From the NCBI GenBank assembly GCA_018350325.1, contig JAEVLN010000048.1, forward strand, positions 177,038-241,037: DNA of 64,000 bases, in the 5' to 3' direction. The notes beneath the pieces were generated by a model. That model worked only from the letters and a program-made list of their open reading frames with translations. It had not been told where the DNA came from and did no database searches. This document shows positions 9,631 through 22,692 of this stretch, one piece after another (position 1 is the first letter of the stretch; each line of letters opens with the position of its first letter). The stretch is from Globodera rostochiensis. Lineage: Eukaryota; Nematoda; Chromadorea; Rhabditida; Heteroderidae. A program made the position numbers and the translations under genes.

Positions 9631-10301
9631 GAAGAGCAATAAGTTGGGATCTCGAGACTGGCTGGAAGATTGGGTTCTAAAGGGATGAGGATGGGTCAAG
9701 ACGACAGCAGCTGCACTGAGTGGGGGGATAATTCGACACCTTTCGGGGGGTCATCGCGGGTGTCCGCGGGTGAATGGCGGGCAATCCTCGCATCGAATCT
9801 TCCGTCCCGAGACGAATAATCAAATTTTGTCACATTGTCCCTTTGCCAATAAATTCGCAAATTTCCATTGTGAACGTTTTGCTCGACTTAAAGGCAATAA
9901 ACGTTGGCCCATTTTGTGCTATCCTTTTTTAGAAGAATTGCGTTTATTCCCCCAAAAAATGTGAGAATTGTTCGTTTTTTTTCTGTCCCATCACATTTAT
10001 TCCCCCCCCCCCCTCCGTGCCCACCTCCAAATATTTCCACTCCATTCCGAATGGCATAACTCTGTGCCGTGTATTTGTTCAAATCGCCTGTCAATTAACG
10101 CGCAAGAATTAAATATCTGCAAAAAATGTATTACCGCCTTTGAACTCGCTGAATTTGCTGTCCGCTGTCCTTTTCTTTGTCATAAACACCTGAATTTGTT
10201 ATAAGAGAAGCAATGCTTAATAATATGCTAAAATGAATGATGAGATAAGCAGAAAAGGAGACGGGAAGCCGCAATCCCTCGGGTAAATGGAACACCGTCC
10301 A
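9631..10301. other. No gene seen
   Basis: Mixed-composition sequence with a poly-C run near 10,003-10,013. No domain, no convincing splice-linked frame. Confidence 0.45.
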
Positions 10302-10456
10302 ACCCCCCCCCCCCCCTTCCGATCGGTCCCTTCATTCCAACGAACCAACCAACACCCCCCCCCCCCCCGATCACCCCAACCAATCGCGCTTTATTTCTCT
10401 TGGCATGGGCCCTTTCATTCCAACGAACCAACCAACACCCCCCCCCCCCCCCCCTC
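10302..10456. repeat. Duplicated CCAACGAACCAACCAACA-polyC unit
   Basis: CCTTCATTCCAACGAACCAA plus CCAACA and a poly-C run appears at about 10,328 and again at about 10,410. A low-order tandem repeat of about 80 bp. Confidence 0.8.
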
Positions 10457-10519
10457 CCTTCCAATCGCTCCTTTCTCTTAGCACCCGCTCTCTCTCTCAA
10501 CCCCCACTTCTCTGTCCAC

Positions 10520-11684
10520 TCACACTCTCGCTTTCTTTTCTCTCTTTTCTTTTAACTTCCGATCTCCTCCGACATCACTCACTGCCTCATTGCTGCTGTC
10601 TTGCATTTCTTGCAACATGCGGGCCCTGAACGATTCGTGTGCCATCTTAAACTTGCTCTTCGGTGCCGGAAAGGGATGTTGTTGTTTAACAGGTTGTGCC
10701 GTTCCCATTCCTGCGCCGGCTGCGTTATTTTGCTGTGCCGATTGTTGCTGAATACCTCCCTGCCCACTTTGATGTCCTCCCGTTAATGAACTGCTTCCTG
10801 CCGACGGCGGGGGACATGAAAGTGTGGACACGACACTTCCCTTTGGCACTTGTTGGGAGAAGCCAAGGGTGGAGGCGGTTGAGTGTTTCGGGGATTGCAA
10901 ATGCGTTCTGAGTGTTTCCCAGTGGCCCATCGTTATTGTGAGAGCGCGTTGAGGACGCTCCGAGTCGACCGCGTTTTGGTCAATGGAACAGGAAGTGGAG
11001 AGGAATCGTTGGCGTGGCGATAGAGAATGGTTGGGGGAAAGCGGAATCGCCGGAGGGAGGGGCTGCTCTCCGGAAGAAACGGTGCGCAGAACGCTGGAAC
11101 GTCTGCTGCAGGAAAGAAGAAATTCTCTTTTGCCTTTGATTTGATTTAGGGGCCGCCCATTAATCATTGGCATTTATAATACATTCCCTTGGGCAATGGG
11201 AAAGAACACGGGTCCGACCAAACCAACAGTTTTTTTTCCAAAATAAGGTCCTATATCAATATTTACCGCTGATGAACACTGATCTGTTGCCGTCGACGTA
11301 AAGCTTCAACGGCGATATCGACCCCGAGGGTGTTAAGGGTAGGCGGTGCGGTGTACGGAAACTGTTGGAGTTGGGACGAGGGGTGGGAGTACACCAGCAA
11401 CTTCTTGCGCTCACTGAACGGAGGGGCGCGGGAATCGCGACTGTTCTTGGGTTGATTTGATGGCGGTTGGGCAATTGATTGATTTAAAGCCTTAGTCTTT
11501 TGCCCTTCATAATAGATGATCAGTCACGTGCCCACCTGCCGCCTCGGCTTCCACTCAAAACGCGTCGGAAGTCCAAAGGACTTTCGAACTCTTTGTCAAT
11601 GCCGCCTACCGGAGAGGTCGGGTCGCTCTTCAGAGACCGGTTCTGGTGGAATCTTCGCTCACGCAGCAGATCCCGGTCCTTCAT
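10520..11684 (-). CDS. Ser/Pro/Gln-rich protein (about 302 aa, three exons)
   Basis: Family not recognised. Three minus-strand exons join in phase: 11684-11536 (starts MKDRDLLRERRFHQNRSLKS, in-frame TAA directly upstream), 11440-11267 (SRDSRAPPFSERKKLLVYSH...VEALRRRQQ) and 11105-10520. The last exon carries TITMGHWETLRTHLQSPKH, a Gly/Gln-rich stretch, then FKMAHESFRARMLQEMQDSS and a basic KLKEKREKKARV end. An alternative strong donor (GCA|GTGAGT) lies 16 codons before the end of that helix-like segment, so the true C-terminus may be elsewhere. Composition suggests an intracellular, largely disordered protein; no membrane segment or enzymatic motif. Confidence 0.55.
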
Positions 11685-12887
11685 TTACGAGCAAAAGAAC
11701 TCTCTCCCTCATTCGTCGACAGAATGGGGAAGGAGGCGAGGCGACGGATGGAGAGAGAATGGAATGGCATAATGACAGGGAGGGGCTCGGCATTATGCTT
11801 CATCACTGTCGCACTGGCACCCTCTTCGCAGCTCATCTCCCCCCCCCCCCCCACCCATCCCACTCTCGCGCACTTTCAACCAAACCAACACTCCCGACGA
11901 CCTTCCCTGGCGATTGGTTGCCAATGACATCGGCGGATTACACACACCCAACGGATTAACTCCCTTTCCCCCTAAGGGAACAAATGTTGGTTAGGTAATT
12001 CTGATTGGAGAAATGGAATTGATAGAAAGTGTGTGGAATCAGACTGATCAGAGTCCAACTTCTGATTGGTCCGTTCGACTGACAAACCGGTTCGACGTTT
12101 CGCACTGGCGCATTTTGTTCATGCAGCTGAAAATGGGAAATGAAGACGAAACATGAAGTGAGGCAAGTGGAACCATTCGCAGACGAAAGCTCGCGTGGGC
12201 TGCGCGAAATCGTTTGGTATCATTGGAGGTCGCTTTGTTGGGGGCGTTCGAACCGACAGTCATCGCTATTCAAATTCCTACAAAAACGCGGATTTTCTCA
12301 TAAAACGCTAAGGAAATTCTGAAGGTCCAAAGTCTGGCACTGGTTTTAACGTAAACATTTTCTTCGCAGCCCAAAAGCTCATTTAATTACCACACTTCAC
12401 TAACTATGCAATCAGTGTTAAAGAAGCCCCCCCCCCCCCCCCCCCGGGGGGGGGGGGGAAGAAAATCCCCCGGTGCGACGGATTGGCACCACAAACCAAT
12501 GGGAAGGGAGTTAAAAGAGGGTGAGAAAAAAGAATGGGAGGAAAGGGCATGAGAATGCCATCTCGACTTCCTTCCCACCGGATTAGACGACAATTAACAG
12601 CCAAAGGGAAACGGGCGGATGAATGGCGACAAAGGCTGGGGGTTCTCTCCTTGCCCACTAACGCGCGGAAATTTAAAAATTCCGGACCAGGAGCAAACTT
12701 ACAGGAATAAAGCTATTTACAAAACTAATAGGACTCCGGGACTTCGTTTTTAGTGTTTCTGGGCAGAAGTGCAGAATGAAACCTAAATTTGCATAAATAG
12801 TAGATCTAGTGATAAAAAAAGAATAAAAGTGTGGTCATCAACAGAATTTGATCGGTTTTGAAAAGTTTATATCACACGTTTGTGTCA
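11685..12887. other. Between two minus-strand genes, no supported gene
   Basis: Poly-C at 11,840-11,851 and a C19-G13 fold-back run at 12,427-12,458. A 71-codon frame at 12,048-12,263 (minus) has no recognisable features. The 3' region of listerin lies at the right end. Confidence 0.45.
12427..12458. repeat. Poly-C/poly-G palindromic run
   Basis: C19 directly abuts G13: a perfect palindrome of homopolymers. Confidence 0.95.
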
Positions 12888-15800
12888 TCAAACGAAATTG
12901 GCACGACAGAGAGGACACGAAGACTTCGAGCTGGACTGGAACCATTTGTACTAAAAAACGAACGCAATTCGATGAGGGATAAAATACCAAACGGACCAAA
13001 CAGTCGCCGTGGAACTTCTTCCGACATTGGCGACAGCGAATCCTTGGCAGTTGGTAATTTGTGGAGGACACCGTCGACATGCAAATAGTGCACTCCTCTA
13101 CGCCCTTCAGGTGCTGGTCGATGCTCCTCTTCCACTGCAGAATGCCATCCAGCATTGCCCCGTTCTGAAACACTCGATCACGTAACAAAACAAAAGCTAC
13201 TCCCCCCCCCCTCCCTCCTCCGTCCTCTATCGGTCTGAGACGACCTGTCCGTTCAGAAAAACGCCAAGCTGAAGAAGCCATTTCCGATGCAACTCCTTGC
13301 TAACTATGCAACGCCCCGTCTCCACTTTTGGCGCTCCAATGGGATAATTTTCGGGTAACAGAATGGTCAAGTTCATCGCCGTCTCCTCCAAACGATAAAC
13401 GCATTCGACTTCACGGACTTTGGGCAAAACACGGACCTGAAAGCGAAAGGCGCTTATTGCGAAACGAATTGGACAATAACAGACCTCCAACTTTCCACGC
13501 TTCATATTTTCCAAACTGCGCAATTCCCGTCGAATTATCAAATGGCTCACATATTTTTGGCTGTATCTAAAAAGTTACTATTTTCGTAAATTAATAAAAT
13601 CCGAATTTCAATGTGAGGGATGGAGTTAGGAAATTAAGACACAATTCCAAATCTTCTGCTTCGCACTTATTTGTAAGACACGGGGGGGGGGGGAGGGGTG
13701 GAAAAGGGATGTAACCGGATTCCGGACATTTTGGAACCGGAAATTCCGGACTTTTCTTTGGCATTCGGTTACATCTCTGGTATGGAACGTCAATCAACAC
13801 CCTAACGAACGTACTAAAAAATCCAAATATTACTGGTTGACTGTTTTCGACTCCATTTTGCCGAGAGTGCCATGCCATTCTCGAAATAAGGCGGGGATTA
13901 CGGTCAGCGTACGGAAGAAGAGATTACACACGAAATGTTCACGATCAAATGGGCGATCCAACTGTTCAAAGTGGAATTGTCCAGCAAAAAAGTCGTCGAT
14001 TTGAGAGACGACGGAAAATTCTTTAGGGAACAAATGGAAATTGTGGATTGGGGAGATCCGTGAAAGAAACCTTCGGCCCTTGGAGGATCGGAAAGCGAAT
14101 TGAACAAATGGGCCAACAAAGCCGAAAGAGTTTTGGCATTAATGGCCTCGCAAAACCGGACACGCGAAAGGACGTCCAAATTGGCGAGAAAACGCATCAG
14201 AACATCCCAACACAGCAACGGAGGATCGACCTCCGACTCTGAACAAATTCGCAATTTGAATTCCCCGACATGGACTCAACTGTTTGCACTCGAGTACTCA
14301 GCGAACTCGAAACAGAGAACTTGCTTGAAAAACCGAGGCAATTGCAACTCCATTCGCGAATCCTCCATTATTCGTCCAATGTCCGTCTCCCGGTCTGTGG
14401 ACTCCTCAAAGTCCTTCACTTCCTCTTCATTCGCACTTTTCTCATCCATTGTATCGGAAACGGCGTTCTCCGAAGAAAACATTTCAAACAAAAATCTTAA
14501 AATGATCGAATTCCCTTCTTTATAATTCATTTGAGAATTTTCGGGTTGTTAATTCAAAAAAATTGGCACCCTTTTAAAATTGTGGCAGCAGCAAATTGAA
14601 TTTCAGGCTTCGAATTGAAGAACAGAACGGATGTTAGTGCCAATTTTGAGCGTTTTTCATTCGAATATCTAAAAATGTTAAGGAAAATAATAAGCAAAAA
14701 TTGCAAAAACCCCTCAAAAATTTGGTTAATTGAAGAGTCATCGTAATAAAACTGATCAAGCGCCCGTTGAACAAATGCAGGCGGAAGTTCGGCTTTGATC
14801 AGTCTGTCGATTTCGACCGAATGTATGGCTTTACAAAGCGATTTAACGAAAAATTGAGGCGGCATTTTAGTCCTTTTGTTCATGAAAAAAAGTTGCAGAA
14901 ACCAATGGAGGACGCAATTGGCCACGGATGGTCCAAAGAATTCTGCCCACTCCTGTGAAGCGGAAGCTAAAAATATTTCCGGAATTTCAAATTTACTCTT
15001 CCGATGTCGAAATAATCATTGTTCGCTCGGTTCATTCGGACTCCATTCTCGTAACGATAAGCCAAAACGAGTGCAAAATGGCCCATGAGCCAATGCATTT
15101 CACTCGCGTCTTCTTTTTCGTCAAAAAGATTTTCGGTACAATTCTAAAAAAAAGTTGGAAAAATTCGCAAAAGTTCAAATACCTGGAAAGCAGTGATCAA
15201 AGCGCAATTGACAAAGTCTCTGATCGGCCCACCAATTTCGGCAAGAAAAGGCACTATTTGGGCACAGAATTTGAGGAGAACACATCCGAGCGAACTTTTG
15301 AGAAAATCGTCTCTAAGAGAAGAAAAAGGGGGGGGGGGGTAAAAGACGAAATAAAAAAGCAGCACCTCCGGGTCGTAAAAAGCCAATCTTCGATTCCGTT
15401 CCGATGCTCCTCAATAAACGCTGCCAAAGCAACGAAATTCTCCGCACGATTTTCTTCCGTTAAATTTGCGCAACGGCACTCAAATTCGGTCAACCACCGC
15501 AAAACGACGAACGTTTCGGCCTCTGCGACCAATTCACTCGGAAGCAGACCAACGACAAAGTCCAAATCGAAATTTGCTTTTGGACGCATTCGAATTGCAA
15601 TTTCGAATATTTTTCGGTTGGGCGACCAATCATTCGGAATTACTTGCGATGAAACATTTTCAACTGCAAATTTGAGGATGGAATAAAAAGCGCAGAACGG
15701 AAAATCATTTGCTGACGCCGCGAAAAAAAAATCGGCAATTGCATCAGCGGAAGGTATCGGATGTCTCTGTTTATGGGAATAAACATTCAAATTAAAAAGT

Positions 15801-18800
15801 GCTTAATTCAATTAGTTTTATTCAAATTACCGGTAATTGCTTACTATTCGCTTACCTTGGCGAGAAAGTCCAACTCCTTCGAAAAATGTAAAAGTTTTTG
15901 GAATTCATTTGCTTTGGACGTGTGCAATTGATAATAATTAATAAAAGTTAAGACAATCAAAACGTAGCAGAACTCTGTGCCGATCGTTTCGTCAGTTTCT
16001 GACGGATTTTGAACGAATTGGCAATAGAAAAGCGCAAATTTCGCAAATTCCACAAGACAATTAAAGGAATTTTGGGCTGAATTGGCGTTGAATTGAATTG
16101 TTGCATTGTAATTAAGCAGAGAAAAGGCCGTGAAAAGTTCTTCTCGGGAAAGAATTTCAGCAAAAAACTGAAATTGTTCGCCGATTAAATTCAAAACCGG
16201 TAAAAACGAAAAAGGGACGACCAAAGAATCGAATTTGCGCGTCATTTTTAGGACATCCGAACGAAAGGGCGAAAATGTCATTGAAACGTCGACATTTTTG
16301 AAGTAAGCGATGGTTTTGCACGCTTCAGCAGCCTTTTTTATTCTGAGAACAAAAACAAAGAAATTGGAGGAAAGTTTCAGCAACTCACTGAGAAATTGTG
16401 GAACTGTTTGAGGACAGAAACTTTTCCAAAAGGTTACGAATTCTTTGCGGATCGCAGTCCAATTGTCGAAGGACCAAAAAAGCGCGTGGATCAATGAATT
16501 CTAAACTTTCCAACAATATTTTGAAAAATCTTTCAGCGAAAAGCTGTTGAAGTGAAGCGGAAATCTGAAAAATTAGGACAAATTTTATGTAAAAATTTAA
16601 AAAGACCTTCTCTCTTTTGATGAGGAAATAAAACGCAAAATTCAGTGTTTTAGGGACTTGGCCGATCAGTTCGGCCTCGGCGGATACAATTTGTATCAAT
16701 TGTTCCCTTTCAGAATCCGAACAATTTTCACAAATGTAGGCCAAAATCAATTCCAGAGTCCGCTCAACTCGGTCAAATTCCGGTTCTAAACATTTGAAGT
16801 TGTGGAAGATCAAGCGAATCGCGGAGAAAATCGAATTGTGGTCGAGCAATTGGCCAAAGCCGGACAAAATGAATCCGATCGTGTGGAAACACGTCCAAAT
16901 GTTGTCCAACTAAAGATGGAGTTTTTGACGTGATTTGACTCGACCATTTGCCTGGATAAGCTCCGCAAGGCGATGCCCCTTTTGAATTTTCATCAGAATT
17001 TGGCATAGAATCCCGATCAGCCGAATAATTTCTGCGTCAAAGCCAAATGAATCAGCATCAATTCGAATGCGGGATGCTATAACATCCAAAAGACGATCAA
17101 ATTCTAAAGGATTTGTTTCTGATGGAAGAAAAACGTCGGCCGATTTGATGAGAAGGGCATTGGAAAGTGCCGAAGCGTTCGGAGCTGTCAAAAGCTTTCG
17201 AGTAAGCTGTTCCTTTTCAGGCACCACGTCAATGAGTTTAACGAGGAGGTCGTTGCTTTTCGGGAGCTGAAATAAAATTGAATGAAGTCGAAATAAATAG
17301 CCGGATTGGTTAGATTAAATGAACTTTATAGTTTCAAGAAAGGCTTTCCTGAAACTTATCAACTCAAAAAATAAATAAATAGCCAAAACAACACCAAAGA
17401 CAGAAGTTGGTCCTCCAATTCAGAACACGATTTGCGGCAAAAAGCGTGGATCGTCGAATCATCCATTTTGGCGGCTAATTTGTCTTGAATCCATCCAATA
17501 AATTCAGCAAGGTTTCCATAATCTGCCAGCGAAAAACGACCATTCACAGTAAAGTCCACAAATTTTTTCAACTAAACAAATTTAGTAAAAGAATTTTATT
17601 TCAGGCAAAGTAACCAGGCATACCCACGAACATTTCTTATTTTAAATTTCTACCAATTTTGACATTTTTCAAATGAATTTCTATTTTTTGTCGTGGATAT
17701 GCAGCACAAAAGGAAGGATAAAGAGAAACCAGTTGGAAATATCCCCCCACAAATTCCAACGCGTCCTCTCCAATTTCGTATTCGTTGCTAATCTTTACAA
17801 AACAATATTTGCATATTTCGACGAATGCATTGTTCCAAGAAGACAGTGAAATGCTTTGGACGGAGCTGCCAATGAAAGGGAAAAATTGCAAGTCATTCAT
17901 TCGCGTGAAGAATCAAACCCATCGAAAAAAGAATCGAGCATCGAAAGCCCAAATTTAAATTGTTTTTTGCGATCGGACAGTCCAATTCTGACAAAAATTA
18001 TAGAGAATGCCGGCAGCAGCGAACTCGCCAATAATTCCCAATGGCTAAAGAAAGAAAAACAACATAAAAATTAACGTTATACTTTCGGAAAAACAAACCC
18101 TTCCTTTTTTCGGATCAGAGACAACAGTTTGGGCACGACCGTTTTGTCCAGAGAGCACTGCTCGAAGAATGCGTCTTCCTGTGCCAACCTCAGAAAGCAT
18201 TCGAATGCTTGCTGGAATAACGAAGAGTCCGACAAATTCAAATTGTTCAGCAAAACCGACACGAATTTGCTACTGATCAACCGATCGGGGTCACTCTGCG
18301 TGATTTTTTTCGCAAGTCGAAAAAGGGACACTTTAACCTAAAAAGTACTCTCAGAAATGAAATACAATTTATCATTTTACGTTATTTCCCAAAGCCATCA
18401 AAGGGTTCAGTGATTCGGAATGAGTGAAAGTGTCGCTGAGAGCTGACACAAACGACGCCAAATCCGACGAATGTCCGAAGAGTTTGTCGATGCAATTGAA
18501 AGATTGAGCGACCAGTCGGCTTCTTCTCTGTTCGTTGCTTTCCTCGTCAGTGAATCTGTACAAATTGAAGTTATAGCCCCAACTTACAAATTAATTGGCA
18601 AAAAAAAACACACTGTTGTGGGAAGACAAGCCGATGTTTTCGGTTAACGATGCTAAGAGAAAGCGAAAGTGCGTCGTCCGCAAAATTGTTGAACAGCAAA
18701 TTTCTTTTTTCGGAAGAGAAACATTCGGTGAGCAACGAATTGGCCGATTTTACGACTTGATTTGAATGGTCGGCTGTTGAGAGGAGCAGAAAAGGTAGCG

Positions 18801-19451
18801 TCTATTTGAGCAAGAATTAAAGGCAGGCAACCGGCCTGAGATTTAAGTTTTTGTGCCATTATTTAAATCGACTAAATTCAGAAAGTAAAAAATTAATTGC
18901 GGTTTAATGTTGTGAACACATAAAACCTGTTTAAGACAATGGTTAGACGCCTCTTTCTTCAGCTTTGAGACGCACACCGCTAACAATTTGTTGCTACCCG
19001 ACCGAATTCCGCTGTTCACGTCGGTGACGAGTCGTTGGTAAATTGGGGCAAAATACTCAAAACTCAATTTCAGCTGGTCGGAGGACGCATTCTTCGACAA
19101 TTCAGCAAATTCTATCACCGCCTTAATTTGGGGTCAGTCGGACCAAAGGACGGACGGTTCAATTTACCTTTTCACGGGTAAGAGCATCGCGTTTTGTCAG
19201 TTTTTTGAGCACAATGCGAAATTCGGGTGCCAAGTTGACATTTTCTGTCGCCATCCCTTCGTCAAAATTCAGCAATCCCAAACCAGAGCTTTCGAGTCCA
19301 ATGAATGGAATCCCAACTCCGTTGGCCTGCATGAGATGCGCCGCCTTTGAACTGCTCGCAGTCTAAGGAACGCTCATTCAGACTTAAAGAAGCGCCAAAG
19401 AGAGACTACCACAACCTGCAGATTGTCCTTCCGCCTTTGATGTTTGCCCAT
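12888..19451 (-). CDS. ltn-1: Listerin, RING E3 ubiquitin ligase of ribosome quality control
   Basis: Listerin binds stalled 60S-peptidyl-tRNA complexes and ubiquitinates the nascent chain (RQC). First exons (minus): 19451-19416 (MGKHQRRKDNLQ), 19362-19168 (TASSSKAAHLMQANGVGIPF ... EFRIVLKKLTKRDALTREK) and 19121-18927 (AVIEFAELSKNASS...); this is the conserved listerin N-terminus. The middle (about 13,830-18,860) is a chain of Leu-rich helical exons fitting its HEAT/ARM solenoid, e.g. LVAQSFNCIDKLFG, KVSLFRLAKKITQSDPDRLI, FFRTLTVIPALFREWHGTL. The C-terminus has the RWD-like part (VREVECVYRLEETAMNLTI, LPENYPIGAPKVE), then 13164-12997 and 12950-12888 encoding the RING: CTIC, CRQCRKKFHGDC, YKWFQSSSKSSCPLCRANFV, stop. 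All eight zinc ligands are present. I did not resolve every middle exon; around 18,600-18,850 the frame changes without an obvious intron. Size is near the expected 1,700-1,800 aa. Confidence 0.93.
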
Positions 19452-19620
19452 ATTAGCAAGCAAGCGAATTCCTCCATTAACAGAAAATGATTTGTTTAAA
19501 AGAATTTACAAATAGACCATTCGAATTTGAAGAACGCTTTTAGAAAATGGACAATACAAAGCCAATTAGAAAAGGTTTATTCCAAAAAGATAAATAAATA
19601 CATTCCCATTTGATCCTAAG
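19452..19620 (-). promoter_or_regulatory. 169-bp FLAD1-LTN1 intercistronic gap
   Basis: It holds an AATAAA (minus strand, 19,576-19,581) about 40 nt after the FLAD1 stop and pyrimidine-rich stretches, including TTTTCTAAAAG, that could serve as a trans-splice acceptor for listerin. Same-strand spacing this short is typical of nematode operons; SL addition cannot be seen from genomic sequence. Confidence 0.5.
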
Positions 19621-22600
19621 TCATTCAATTTCCGGCCTCTCCTGTCGAAAAGCCCTTTCCAAATTCTCATCCACGAGCGAATAAGCGGGCAAATATCTGC
19701 AAAAAACACCTGTAGAATCCGCTCCAGCACATAATTCTCAAAAAAATCCGCAGCAGAACAATGGCACAATTTTTCAAACATTTGGTTTAATTTTTATTGT
19801 AACTGTATGGTAAATGTTAATCCTTTCTCCAAATCCTGACCCGGGATTCTTCAAAATCCCGGTCTCTATTGTTATACAAAAGGGTCTCCTATTTCGGGGG
19901 AGGGAATCCCCCCGCCCCTCTGGATACCTTAGTTTGCGGTTCCCGGAATTCTTCGGGTACCGAACCGAACAGTTAACTTTTCGGGTATCCAAACCAAACC
20001 AAAAAATCCCGGTTCTACGGTTTGGTCCGGTTCAGAACCGCCAACCCTATTGATGACATCAAATTAATAATTAATCAAAAACCTACCGATTTTCTGTTCC
20101 CTGCACTTTCAATGCCGGGTTCTTCGCTGTTGTTGAGCATTCACCCAGCGAGGAGTATCCCTCGTCGTAGAGATGGCAGTAAGGAATGGAAAGGTCACGA
20201 ATAGTCTTCCAAATATCGGCGTAAGTCCAATCCAACAGAGGGCAAACCTAGAGAATGATCCAAAACTATCTGCTAAAATCATAAAAACCTCACTCTCAGA
20301 AAGGTGGGCCAGCCTTCGTCCGTCCATTCGCACTTACTCTTCATGAATTTTCCCTTCGGATCGGTCGCTCTCGACCCCATCAGAACGGCCACAATATTCG
20401 GTCGGACGGTATTCAACTCGGCCAAACCCTTCTTTAATGAACCGTTCAGCTCAAGCACTTCCAAGGAATAACTAAACACATTCAGAATATGCAACTTTGG
20501 AGATGGAGGTACTAACCCTGAAGAAATTTTCCGGACAAATGCGATTAATTCAGGGAATTCGTCCCCTTCAACGAAGAATCCTTCAATTCGTTTTTCCTTT
20601 CCGAATTTTTTCACTACACAAATACGGAAAAGATGCAAAAGAAGAGTGCAGTCTTTGCCGCCATTGAAAGAAATTGCCACTTGACCCAGTGCTCTGAGAA
20701 ATGTAAAAATCTGGTAAAAAAAACAGAAAAGTCAAGAATATGTGTACTCAGAATCAGATAATTATGGCCGTAGCCAGAATTTTTTTCGAGGGGGGGGGGC
20801 AGTTGGGAAAAAAGTCGTTTTTCAGGGGTGTGTCATCCTTTTTATTGCATTTTTGTCAAACAATTTTTTGAAAAAATGCTCGATTTAAGGGGTGCTTTTC
20901 CGTTTTTATTGAATTTTGTTAAAGATTTCAAAAATTAATGATTTTTTTGTTGCGAATTCTGCTTCACTTCTGGGAAGCGGGAGGAGGGGGTCAGCGGTGC
21001 CGATAGACGCCGCCGGGAAATGAATTTTGATGGCTATTTGTTAGGGAAATTAGTCCAAAAATTACGAGTGTCAAATTCAATTCATAAGCACAAGGATTAC
21101 CCGTATTTGTCCAAAATTGCATCAATTGTTGCAAGGGCATCCAAAATCTTCGATGCCAATTCATTTGTCTGCGTTGCACAATAAGCGTCCAACTTCTGCA
21201 CACAATCCTCCCACGGTTCGGGGTCATAGTTCACCAACCATTCTTTAATACGCAAAAAAAATCAGCCAACCGAAAGTAAATATAACCTGCAAATTCATTT
21301 GTCAGCTCGTCGTACGCCAATTTGCCAAACTCTGGTGAAGAGCTCTCGACATTTAGTCGAGTTTTAAAGTAACTAAAATCAGTTAAAGATAAACAACTAG
21401 CAAATTACTTTGAATTATTTACTATTTTACCTGTTTTCCATGATCGGATAGGACCCAATTGACACGTTTTTGTGTTTTTCCGCCAATTTTGACAATTTCT
21501 GTTGCAAATAAATTTCGCTCTTCTTCAAATATAAATTTTCCGAGAACATTTTCAAAGTTAGTGAAGGAAAGAGGTAATCCTAAATCCAAATTTTAGTGAA
21601 AGTAATGCAATTCAGGACTGTAACGCAAGGGGGGAGGGGCATTCGCATGGAAATTTCGAACAAATTCAATCAAATTTTCCTTCCGTAAGAAAATCTTTCT
21701 TCAAAAATTTTGTAAGAAAATTTTAAATTACTTTTAATTTCACCATCCAAAAATTACATTTTTTGGTTAACCTTCGGCCGACCTCCCCCCGCAAAATTTT
21801 ACCGTCTTTACCTTTAAATGGTGAAAATTTTGTTCACAAAACTGTGGAACACCAGGCAGCGCGATCACATTTTGTAGTTGGACAGAAGGGAAATTGGTCA
21901 AATCGTCAGGGGTCATTGGAGGGCTTTGTGTGCCCCAGAGAAGCTTGGCATTTGACGGAATGCGACAGAACTTTTCAACCGCATCATCCACATTTTTAAG
22001 CTTTGTTTTAAGCAAAAAAATATCGACGATGCGCCTCAGTTCCTTATTTGGCAACAATCGGTCGCCAAATGCTTCAGCCAACCCCTCAAAAGTCCGGTCA
22101 TCGTGGGTCGGTCCGACCCCGCCAATAGTGAAACTTAAATCAAATCACATGAAAAACAAAACAATGAATATGCCTGACACAATGTCAAATTCACCGCAAA
22201 AGTTCCGAACGACTTCAGCAATTTCGGGTACACAATCCCCCACAATCGACACCTTATAAATATATATTTTGAAAAGCTACGGTCAATTCGGATAACATCA
22301 AACATGATTAAAAATTTTCGTGTTCTGCACTTTTCTAATCCTAGAAAAAGGATCTTTTTTGATTTTGAAGTTTATTCTTTTCTGAAAATATTTGCGTACC
22401 TTCTTAACCAAAACTCCTTTCTCAAACAGTTGTTTGCACAAGAATTGTGAATTTGTGTCTCGCGCTGAACCCTTTAACAGTTCATCACCAATAGCTAAAT
22501 CTCAATTATTTTAAATGTAAAGAAGCTGAAATCACCGATTATCCCAGCAGTTATTCTTCCCTTCCGTCCATCCATTACTTTATCGTTGCTTCCAAAAAGT

Positions 22601-22692
22601 CTCATACTTTTGTGTTGTTGGAATAACTTGTTGAAAAATAGCCGCTCTAAATGCAAATAAATTGGCATTTCACAAATAACGCCTTGCTTCAA
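19621..22692 (-). CDS. flad-1: FAD synthase (FLAD1-type, MoaB-like plus PAPS-reductase-like domains)
   Basis: Transfers AMP from ATP to FMN to make FAD. Exons joined in phase include 22536 and upstream ([11 protein letters not shown]), 22494-22400 ([17 protein letters not shown]), an exon [20 protein letters not shown], then [20 protein letters not shown] and [15 protein letters not shown] (molybdopterin-binding-like N-terminal domain), [40 protein letters not shown], and the catalytic PP-loop [17 protein letters not shown] with [45 protein letters not shown]. The last exon is 19696-19621 ([20 protein letters not shown]...). All landmarks and their order match animal FLAD1. The start is uncertain: ATG at 22,692 or an internal ATG at 22,605; the longer form could add an organelle-targeting stretch. 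Introns of about 390-400 nt at 19,697-20,086 and about 20,700-21,097 carry repeats. Confidence 0.95.
19820..20050. mobile_element. Probable DNA-transposon fragment in the last FLAD1 intron
   Basis: GGTACCGAACCGAAC, CCGGTTCTACGGTTTGG and GGTTCAGAACCGCC form internal inverted motifs, and the right edge reads GCCAACCCTA, the complement of a TAGGGTTGGC-type hAT terminus. The left end was not found. Confidence 0.45.
20950..21025 (+). repeat. Dispersed GC-hairpin repeat, copy 2
   Basis: GCGAATTCTGCTTCACTTC, a G-rich run, then AGCGGTGCCGATAGACGCCG. It has the same layout as the copies at 4225-4305 and 38,756-38,806, and lies in a FLAD1 intron. Confidence 0.7.
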
